Assembly: GCA_947652115.1 (NCBI GenBank)
Contig: OX393565.1
Span: forward strand, 22,943,847-23,007,846
Direction of reading: 5' to 3'
Source: Blastomussa wellsi
Lineage: Eukaryota; Cnidaria; Anthozoa; Scleractinia; Plerogyridae
Length of the DNA: 64,000 nt
Part shown: one piece after another, positions 51,127 through 59,438 of the stretch
How the letters are laid out: each line of letters begins with the position of its first letter
Numbering within the stretch: position 1 is the stretch's first letter
The notes under the pieces: model-generated
What the model was told of the DNA's origin: nothing
The model's database searches: none
Seen by the model: the letters and a program-made list of their open reading frames with translations, nothing else
Made by a program: the position numbers and the translations under genes

Positions 51127-51546
51127 ACACCCCTCTGCCCCTCTGTAGCAGACCCAGTGGAATCTTTAACCTCATTGGGTTTTCTTGAAAAAAGTTATCG
51201 GGTTGACTTATTTAATTTCCATTTCTGTTTTAGTTTGCTTATTTATTATTTTTTTTTTGCAAAAAAATACGCTGGGTCACACCGCACAGTCACTGGGTAA
51301 AGTCCAAATATTCATTGGGTACTGGGGAGACTAAATTCCCCGTTCTGTCCTCTTGTACCGGTGCACAAGGGAATAATCATTGTTCTTTCTTTGTTTAGGA
51401 GCCATTGGTTAGCTGTTGTATATTGTTGGGTCTATTGTGTCGGCTCTTGTGAACCGGTGTACGAGGACAGAACCAAATTTCCGCTGGGTAGGGGAAAATA
51501 TTCCACTGGGTAGGTTTCAGTGGGTCTGTTACAGAGGGGTGTGACA
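51127..51546. mobile_element. Inverted-repeat (MITE-like) insertion
   Basis: Left end ACACCCCTCTG...CAGACCCAGTGGA and right end TCAGTGGGTCTGTTACAGAG GGGTGT are inverse with small differences. The interior has further CACTGGGTA/CATTGGGTA copies. No transposase frame. Confidence 0.75.
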
Positions 51547-51861
51547 ACGCGCGAACGGAGATCGAGAGGAACAGGGACCTTAAAACTAAAAATACTACCA
51601 GCTTTAAAAGAGGAAAAAGCTAAACTTAATGTCGATGTTAGTACAATAGCGCTGAACGAGTTTGCGTATAGCCTTTCCTATGTTTATCTAGTAAGGTAAC
51701 TTAAAATAATAAGTTGAAACGGCTTGCTGAACCTGAGAGCTAGCTGATGGGCGGTTTGTAGCTCTACTGACGTATCTATTGATGACATTTTCTATAATGT
51801 GAACAGGGAGAAGGTTCCTCCGTAGAATTAGGGTAAGAAGCCTAGCCAAGAATTAATTACA

Positions 51862-52035
51862 GAAGATCTTACCCTGTTAAGAGAAAGTCAACTTCAGCGA
51901 TTTCTGAGGAAATTGAAAATCAGTGGACACTTGGATCCGAAAGTGTACTCCAATATCTACCCCTCAGGTTACCAGCCAGCAAGGATTAATGGCGTACTAA
52001 AAATGCACAAGCCGCGTGGACCTAACTCAAGTCTC
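51862..52035 (+). pseudogene. Penelope-like retroelement fragment (reverse-transcriptase N-terminal region)
   Basis: About 58 codons read EDLTLLRESQLQRFLRKLK, then GHLDPKVYSNIYPSG and a GVLKMHKPRGP end. This matches the region before the first reverse-transcriptase motif in Penelope-like elements (SLQRFLRKLK...IYPSG...YGLPKMHK, recalled from the family). The catalytic domain and the GIY-YIG endonuclease are absent, so this is a dead fragment. It stops a few bases before the fold-back at 52041. Confidence 0.8.
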
Positions 52036-52040
52036 GCGTG

Positions 52041-53222
52041 CCAATTAGGATATAAAATCAGGCCAAGAAAGGGGCAAAGGGAAAAAATTAACAGCATGAA
52101 CCAAGGATGAAAAAAAGGAATGGAGAAAAGAAACTGATGTACCTTTTACATGTTTCGGCCGTTCAACGTTCATCTTCAGTTGTGAATTCGTTTACAAGTT
52201 CGGTTGAATCAAAACGTGATACAATTCAAAATTTTAAAGTGTATATGACATGAAAAATATTTTCTTCTTATTTGAAAGTCCTTTCAAAATTCAGAAGAAT
52301 GGCATGTTTCTTTTTGAAATATCTTTCTTCGTTTTAGAGATATTGACATTTTTCTATTATGCAAATTAGATCAGTGATGATGTCAGCTGGTTTGAAGTAA
52401 AAAATGGTAAAATACTGAATAAACAATATCTCTAACACTATTGATGCAGTGTCCTTGAAACTTGGCACCACAAATGTGCATCCCGAAAGAAAGAAAATGG
52501 CACCCTTTGAACTGTTGCCATAGCAACTCTTTCAGCTCCGGTCTCTCTCTGTCAAAAAAACAAATATCTCCATTTGCAATGTCTAAAGTGAGACAAAGGG
52601 TCCTACTTGGAACAGACATAGTTCCCATATTGTCTCAATTCCCATCACTGGATTGGCGGTGGTAGATGATTCTTAATTTAAGCAAAAACTGGGAATTTCA
52701 GTTTTTATTAAGACAGTACTAGCTGCAAAACTGTTGTCATGGTAACAGCACTAAGGGTATCATTTTGTTTCTTTTGTGATGCACATTTGTGGTGCCAAAT
52801 TTCATGAACACTGCATCAATAGTTTTAGAGATATTGTTTATTCAGTATTTTACAATTTTTTTAGTTCAAACCAGCTGACATCATCACTTATCTAATTTGC
52901 ATAATAGAAAAATGTCAATATCTCTAACACGAAAAAAAAAGAGATATTTAAAAAAGAATAACTTCATTCTTCTGAATTTTGAAAGGCCTTTCAAATAAGA
53001 AGAAAATATTTTTCATGTCATATACACTTCATCACATTGTATCACGTTTGATTCAAGCAAACTTGTAAACGAATTCACAACTGAAGATGAGCGTTGAACG
53101 GCCGAAACATGTAAAAGGTACATCAGTTTCTTTTCTCCATTCCTTTTTTTTCATCCTTGGTTCATTGCTGTTATTTTTTTCCCTTTGCTCCTTTTTGGCC
53201 TGACTTTATGTCCTAATTGGCA
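52041..53222. repeat. Large fold-back element, arms about 450 bp
   Basis: The left arm (52041-52490) and right arm (52776-53222) are inverse with limited divergence. Examples: CCAATTAGGATATAAA / TTTATGTCCTAATTGG at the outer ends, ATGACATGAAAAATATTTTC and its inverse in the middle, GGCACCACAAATGTGCAT / ATGCACATTTGTGGTGCC at the inner ends. Each arm carries one hammerhead-like motif. The spacer has no gene. Confidence 0.92.
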
Positions 53223-53235
53223 GGTGAAACATATA

Positions 53236-53348
53236 ACAATTTTTCCATGAGCCCGCGTTGGATATGAAGTGATAAAATAACCAACGAGCGCGTAGCGCGA
53301 GTTGGTTATAATCACTTCATATCCAACAAGGGCGAATGGAATAATTGT
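53236..53348. repeat. Hairpin element, family H, copy 2
   Basis: CGTTGGATATGAAGTGATAA and its inverse flank the loop GAGCGCGTAGCGC, and outer AACAATTTTTCCAT pairs with ATGGAATAATTGTT. Related to 20575-20686. Confidence 0.85.
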
Positions 53349-53838
53349 TTTAGTAAATTCTCAAACCGGGTTTTGCCGCCGATTTTTATTTCCACAATTT
53401 TACAAAGCGTAAAATAAAAACTTTGGCGCATTATTTTCCATATGACGTAAAACTCCGACTATTGGCTCATAGTCGGAGTTTTTTAGCCAATCAAAAAGCT
53501 AGAAATGCAATAGTCGGAGCTGAGAATATACTAAAGTCCTTTAGCGTACAATGTTGTTGTCGATTTCTTAAAAATAGTCACTTGCCTGCTATTATCCAGA
53601 TCTAGACCATTTGGAGGTCAAAATACCCTCTCACGTGAAGGATATATCTCATAGCTAAGACGAAACGGCAATAACTTACTACGCGAGTGTTCAGTTCCAG
53701 TAGAGTTCTTTTTTTCCTTATTTCAGGTGATGTGTTTTGGATCGTACGATAAGCTAGCGTCAAGTTGTTTCTATTCACTTTGATTAGCCTTGGCTGGTTC
53801 CGATTTCCCTGTTGTTAAACACTCGTTGTTCTCATCCG

Positions 53839-54548
53839 CCGGCATAATGTTTTGCAGCCTTCTAGAAAGCAGCAAAACAAAAAAATAATTAAAACGTACA
53901 AGACAATATCAATATCCATAGTTATTTTGTAGTAGTAGCATTATTTTTGGCCTGAATAATAAAGATGACGATGAAGACAAACAACACATTTTAAAAAATA
54001 ACGGAGAAATGAAAAATAGCACCCCGACCCCGGCCCCGGCCCCGACCCCGGCCCCGACCCGAGTTGGCGTTTTACCGACACCCCTTTTTGAGTCTGATGT
54101 GTTGTGCGTTAGCCGTAAAAAAGCCAAAAAGTTAACCGTTAACCGTCAAAGCCAGTACCCCATTCAGACCCTCCTTTAGGTGACAGCCTTTTCAATATTT
54201 TCTTGATTTAAATTTAGCATTTCAAAAAATACTTTTTTAAAACTGAATATAGGAAGCCCTGGTGTATTCAGTTTAATTTTTCACCATAGAAACATTAAAA
54301 TACATAACAGAACCCAAGCTTTGTTCCCCAATTTAGCATGGTATGGGCTTTCCTCTATTGTCAGTCAGTGAAGAGCACATGTCCAAAACAACCGTGCCTG
54401 TCGAGGCTCTTTCCCATAAAGAGTTCTATTTTGAAGACGCAGCTGCTACTAACGGATATTGTACCAAGGGCCACTTCACGTTGCATTATCCATTAAAAGA
54501 CGACCGCTAGCTTTAATTAGTTCTAAAAAAAGTAGTTTTTACTGGATT
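53839..54548. other. Spacer upstream of the C16orf89 homologue
   Basis: Contains a second copy (53980-54085) of the CCCCGACCCCGGCC-rich unit seen at 50128-50230, in the same orientation and preceded in both by AACAACACATTT...AATAACGGAGAAATGAA. The remainder probably includes the promoter and 5' UTR of the downstream gene; no clear core element. Confidence 0.55.
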
Positions 54549-56584
54549 ATGATTAACATGAAGTTAGCGGGCCTTTTTCTCCTTTTCGCTTTCATCGGTT
54601 CTCTTTTGGAAATAACCTACACAAATGATGAACAACAAAAGATTTTTCTCGGCCGAGTTAACCGAGTGCTTGAAGCTCTCGGAAGAGCGGTATTGTTTTA
54701 CGAGCATTATGGTGATGAGTTAAACTTGGATGCTTATTTTGGTCTTAGAATCGCTCAAGGTTTGTATTTGATCGATGTGTATGCCGCTAAAGGTTTGATA
54801 TACAGTGGAATCCCGATTTCTCGAACCCTCGGTTTCCCGAACCTCCCGATAACTCGAACCAAACCTTGTTTCCCTTGAATTTGCTCCACTCAAGCTCTAT
54901 AATTTCACCCCCGATTTCTCGAACCCTCGATTCCTCGAAAATCCCGATAACCGGAACCAATTTTCGCTCCTGCGGAACAAATTGACCCTCGATAACTCGA
55001 ACCTGCGAAAATTTCGAAACCACTTACTGTTGATGTCAATTACATTCACTTTTTTCACTCGTTTTTTAAGTACGTTTTGTTTGTAAATAAAGGTCAAGAT
55101 CTTCTGTACATTTAAAAAGGGATGCATTTTTGTTAAAATTTGAACAACACCCGGCCAATTAAGCGCAATCTGATGCCACCTTCGATTTCTCGAACCAATT
55201 TGCGTTTCCGGCCCGTGGAGGTTCGAGAAATCGGGATTCCACTGTAAGGTGCTATTCTCAGCGGTCTCACCTAAGCGTATATAAGGAGAATCAACCATAG
55301 ACTCATTTCTCGCACACCCGTGTTATGTTCCGTGGCAGTTGGTAGTACACAGTTTTCCTCGCCTGGTCTTATCTGTACTCCTCCTCCCAGTGGTCTCTCT
55401 CAGCAGTTTCTCCCTCCCTTCCCCCCCCCCCCTTATTTTAATTTTCCCTCTTGCCACTGCTGAGAGCGTCCGCCAGGTCTCTCCATTTCTCATTATAGGA
55501 GTGCAGGTGAGATCGGTGAGAATAGTATATTATCAATTGTAAAAGTCAATCTTTTGTAATTTTGGCAATCTCTTAGAACCTGGCGACCAACCGCTGACCG
55601 AAGAGCCCGTTAACTCTGGCCAAATCATGTTGCTACGAGAATTTATAGCTTCAGCAAAAAAGAATCGTAGAAACCAACAGAATGTTCTGATTATTTAGCT
55701 TGTAGTAACCCAAAGCTCAAAATATATTATAATTAGCTTCCTTTTACTATATAATGTAATTTTTATTTTGCTGTTCAAAAGGTAATCTTTTTGATTTAAT
55801 CCGAAAGAAGAAGACTTCGAAAGCTTTACTCAAGTCTGGCATCTACAATAAAGTAACTACACTCCAAGAACTGATATCTCGAATTGGGTCAAAATCCTTA
55901 ACTGTCCTGCGGCGCGCTAACCCTCAGTACTACAGCTTGGTTGGGTACACTGTGTCACAGCCCTGGCAAACAGTCAAGCGCTACAAAAATATCGACCCCG
56001 GTCTAATCACGACATTCGACAAAAGGAAACTTTCAGACGACATATTGCATGAATATGAGCCATGTCTGGCCAAACTCCTCGGTAGCCCGGGGTATGGGGA
56101 CAAACCTTGTGAAGTTCCCGAGGAATGCTGGGAAGTAATGATGCGCCCAGGAGAGGTCGGGTTCGTGCTCACGCATCAAGCGCTTTATTTCTTGTTCGGA
56201 GAGGAAAGAGGTTAGTGAAACTGTTTGAGCGGTTTTTAATTGAGTGTCGAAAGTAATTCTGCGTGTGCTTGGGTTTTGGAATAGGAATACCGGAACACCA
56301 CAAAACACGGAACACGGGAACACGGGCACACCAGAAATACCATAAAATGCCGATCAATCTCTGGTGTTCCGTGGTGTTCCGGTGTTCCGTGTTTTGTGAT
56401 GTTCAAGTGTTCCAGTGTTCCGGTGTTCCTGGTTTTAGTACATGCCGATCATTTCATCTTTATCATCCAATAATCGTGTTTTTCAAACGCTGGCGATTAA
56501 AATGTTTGCCTGTTCATCTGTGAGTTATCTGTGGATGGTGCATGGGTGGAAGGACGGACGGGCGGTTGCTGGATAGACCGCATG

Positions 56585-56647
<63 letters not shown>

Positions 56648-56666
56648 CATAATCATAATAATAGTA

Positions 56667-56723
<57 letters not shown>

Positions 56724-58111
56724 CGAATTTTTAACCGGATAAACCCGTTATTGTTATTAAACCCGTATCTGTTATCAGTAGGGTCCTGTAAAAAAATTAA
56801 AAATTAAGAAAAATTATATATAAAAAGAACGAATAAAAATTACAAATAAAAATGCTCATTGGCCTTTTGCCTGAATAATAATCTAGTGTTTAAAATCCTA
56901 ACGTCTAGCGGTAAACTGTTATAGATTAAAGTACCTGAAAAATAAAAACTTCGGCGGCCAAACTCCAGTTTCGTTTTGGGAAGGTCAATCGATAAAGGTT
57001 TGTTCCTTGTGTTAAAAATGTGATCTGTTCTTGTGAACTAGTTTTTAAAAGGCGTACATACTTGACCATGCAGGTTTGATTGATTGAATCCACAGGATGT
57101 CTTGACACATTCTCGAAAAAGGTGAAGGAGTACAAAAGCTCCTTAGAATATGTGTACGACAAGATTTGCACCAACATCTATACTCAGCTGCGATTGGTCG
57201 AACGAATAAATCCAATCAAAAGAATCGACGCTGATCTAATGATGGAGCAAAGCGTGGTCTGTGGGCTTCTGGGATACTATGAATTTTTAACGCCGCAACG
57301 GTTATCAAATGTGTTACAGTGGCAGCGGTCGAGTGGATGTTACGGAGACATCGAAAATAAGGATACGTTAGGCAAACATCAGAGCAGGAAAACGATGAGA
57401 AAGCTTCTCATGGGAAAAGAATTGTCAGGTGAGAATTTTAAAGCTGACTTGTTTTCCAGACACATGCATTTCACACTCCAGGGGCGGATCCTGCAGGATT
57501 TTTCTCAGGAGGGGGTGCACCACTAAGGAATGACGTAACTGATGGTTGACGTAAGCAGAATACTAGCTGTATTGGGAAGCCGCAGGTCATCGAAGGAGGG
57601 GGTGCGCACCTCCTGCACCCTCCCCCCAGATCCGTCCCGGCTCTACCACTCTCTCACTCTCTCTCAGAATAATTAATTTAAAGTTGGCTGGTTTCTTGAT
57701 ATTTTTTAACCTGGAAAATACTATCTTGACTCGACTCCTCGTAATAAAAACTGAGGTTACTAGCACTATACGATAGCTAATTAACCTAAAATGCCTACCA
57801 TCGTTTAGCACGCCGGGTTTTGCTAGTTTCAGATTGCTTTAGGTCGAGAACTCAGATTTTACGAGAAAAGATGCAAGTTTTGAAAGAAATGGTCTTGTGA
57901 TGATCACATCAGTGATCAAACTCGATCTGTGGCTAATGGTTAATTAATATTTGCTACTCAATTCCATCGATATTTGTTTGCTTATTTGACAGATGGATGT
58001 GAATCACATATAACAGGAGTCGGTACCGCTCTTCTATCCATTTATTTTCGCTTTCTGATTCTAAATGACATACCGGACACAAATTCCACTTGGTCGAAGA
58101 AAAGTACATGA
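54549..58111 (+). CDS. C16orf89 (UPF0764) homologue, predicted secreted protein, 4 exons, about 374 aa
   Basis: Exons: 54549-54792, 55782-56210, 57096-57428, 57993-58111; all junctions are phase 1 and GT-AG. The N-terminus is a clear signal peptide (MKLAGLLFLLFAFIG-type segment; ATG at 54549 or 54558). Matches to vertebrate C16orf89 include PCEVPEECWEVM, LTHQALYFLFGEERGC, VCGLLGYYEFL, VLQWQRSSGCYGD and a C-terminal DGCESHITGVGTALL. The spacing agrees with the human sequence (FCGMGGFSDF, LSWQKQQEGCFGE, DGCSSHNTATAVAAL). The vertebrate protein is secreted, forms dimers and is thyroid-expressed; its molecular function is unknown. The conserved cysteines suggest disulfide bonds. A pogo/Tigger-type element sits 10 bp into intron 1. 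Confidence 0.9.
54803..55244. mobile_element. pogo/Tigger-type non-autonomous DNA transposon with TA target duplication
   Basis: Terminal inverted repeats CAGTGGAATCCCGATTTCTC and GAGAAATCGGGATTCCACTG, flanked by TA on both sides (54801-54802 and 55245-55246). Sub-terminal CTCGAACC and CCCGATAAC motifs repeat inside. The CAGT ends and TA duplication fit the pogo/Tigger (Tc1-mariner) group. No transposase frame in 442 bp. Confidence 0.88.
55247..55781. other. C16orf89 intron 1, remainder
   Basis: Non-coding; a C run at 55421-55431 and AT-rich sequence before the acceptor. No element recognised. Confidence 0.5.
56260..56450. repeat. Fold-back built on GTGTTCCG / CGGAACAC units
   Basis: ACCGGAACACCACAAAACAC, with GGAACACGGGAACACGGG, is inverted as GTGGTGTTCCGGTGTTCCG and GTGTTTTGTG. 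Within each arm the 8-9-bp unit is tandem. In C16orf89 intron 2. Confidence 0.85.
56587..56721. repeat. (AAT)n microsatellite
   Basis: About 45 AAT units with a few AAT-to-CAT/AGT interruptions (56645-56675). In C16orf89 intron 2. Any poly-Asn reading frame here is an artefact. Confidence 0.97.
56722..57095. other. C16orf89 intron 2, last part
   Basis: AT-rich, non-coding; no recognised element. Confidence 0.5.
57478..57650. mobile_element. MITE, family G, copy 2
   Basis: Ends CCAGGGGCGGATCC and GATCCGTCCC are inverse. The body (GTGCACCACTAAGGAATGAC, AAGCAGAATACTAG) matches the copy at 27712-27890. It starts about 50 bp into C16orf89 intron 3. Confidence 0.85.
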
Positions 58112-58261
58112 GTGCTGACCATGCAGATTATCTACTGGAACACCATTGAAAACTTTACTTAATTTAATGAAGTTGTGGAAATGGGAGTGATGGCAAATTT
58201 TTTGCTCGGTAAATTTAATGTGAAAGATTAATTAATCAACATGACACGAGCGTGGGACAAA

Positions 58262-58406
58262 GAAAAATTCTGAGTCCCCGACAGGAATCGAACCGAAGTT
58301 TTTGTCATGGAAGTAGACCGCGAGCATTCACTACCCGAAGGGAAAGATACAAATGGCCTGTGAAAAGTGTCCTGCTTCTTTGTTTCTTGGGAATGCTCGC
58401 AGTCTA
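58262..58406 (-). mobile_element. tRNA-like SINE relic, antisense
   Basis: On minus, GGTTCGATTCCTGTCGGGGA (plus 58272-58291) looks like a Pol III B box and T arm. TAGACCGCGAGCATTC / GAATGCTCGCAGTCTA form an inverted pair beside it. A related plus-orientation GACAGGAATGAAACCCC occurs near 26561. Not a convincing intact tRNA. Confidence 0.5.
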
Positions 58407-58472
58407 CAATAAAATCCACCACATTTGATATTGTAATATTTCTGGATTCAACTTTTTTCAGGACAAACTATT

Positions 58473-58478
58473 AATAAA
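58473..58478 (+). terminator. Candidate poly(A) signal AATAAA for C16orf89 homologue
   Basis: Hexamer 360 bp after the TGA at 58109-58111. Another (AATAAA near 58730) is possible. Confidence 0.45.
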
Positions 58479-59438
58479 ATAAAAATGCAAATAAACGAAA
58501 TTAAACAATAACATGAAAAACCGCTAGCTTGGATGTTGTCAGTTATAGACACAGTGCACTCATTTACGAAACAAAGGTATAATATAACGTAATGGTGCTC
58601 TTTGCCAGTTATATATTGTAAGTACTTCGTATTTCAGCGATAGTTTTTAGTATGTAAGCAGGGATCGTAAGTAATTTATAGTTAGGGGCATAGCGTAGGC
58701 AATTTTGAATTGTATTGTATTGTAAGGCGAATAAAAAAACTAATTTAACTAGCGTCTATTCATTACGTTCCTGCTCCTGCAAATCCCAAATGCAGTTAGA
58801 AATTTAAAATAAAAATTCTTTCAAAATGCAAAATCCTCATCGCCAACCCATCCCATAAACTATGAACACTCCCTAAGACAAGAATGGTATGCGTTAACTG
58901 AAGGAACTTAGTCACCATGAATCTATATACACTTTGTTAAGCTTGCCTTCAAATCAAAGGACTGGGCCTTGACATAATAGTTTATCAAGTAGAAAAGCAA
59001 CAAAGAAGTAATTAATAAACTGACAAGAAACAAGGATGGCAAATTCGAATGAGTAAATGAAAAGATTAAGGCTAATATTTTCCATGTAATCGGGCCCTAA
59101 GTATTCAAATACCAAAGCATTTGAGTGGCACTTTTTTGCTGTTTATGTTTTGTTCAAGATGATTCTAGCTTATAATTCTGTGCATTTCTTCTGGCGACCC
59201 GTCAAATAAATGGTATCGAGCACTCATGTTGCTGCTTTTAAGTGACGCCTTACAAGACGATTCAAGCTTCACGATGAAGCTCAAGCGGTGATCATTCCAC
59301 TGTACGTTTCTTTGAACGCTGCTTTCGTATGTGCTGAGTGATATATGAAAATGCTTCAGTCCAAAATTTATGTTCTTCTCTAATCATTTATGTTTCGCTA
59401 GATTTTGTTCTCATTTGACGCATTACATAAAGCACCCA
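58479..59438. other. Convergent 3' region of the C16orf89 and polycystin-like genes
   Basis: AT-rich sequence with no gene or clear element. It probably holds parts of both 3' UTRs. Confidence 0.5.

Larger units (their letters stand above)
50318..53838. repeat. Composite repeat block with outer inverted arms around a Penelope fragment
   Basis: The outer arms 50318-50607 and 53551-53838 are inverse copies (for example GTGAGAGGGTATTTTGACCT at the left, AGGTCAAAATACCCTCTCAC at the right). Between them lie a hammerhead-like motif, an inverted-repeat insertion (51127-51546), Penelope-like reverse-transcriptase coding sequence (51862-52035), a 1.2-kb fold-back (52041-53222) and a hairpin element (53236-53348). 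Confidence 0.85.

Noticed and set aside
54793..54878. Extension of the C16orf89 first exon to the TGA near 54876
   Set aside because: The extra codons are transposon sequence; splicing at 54792 restores the family sequence in exon 2. It is kept only as a possible minor isoform.
56531..56734. Poly-asparagine reading frame
   Set aside because: It is the translation of an (AAT)n microsatellite in an intron of the C16orf89 homologue.
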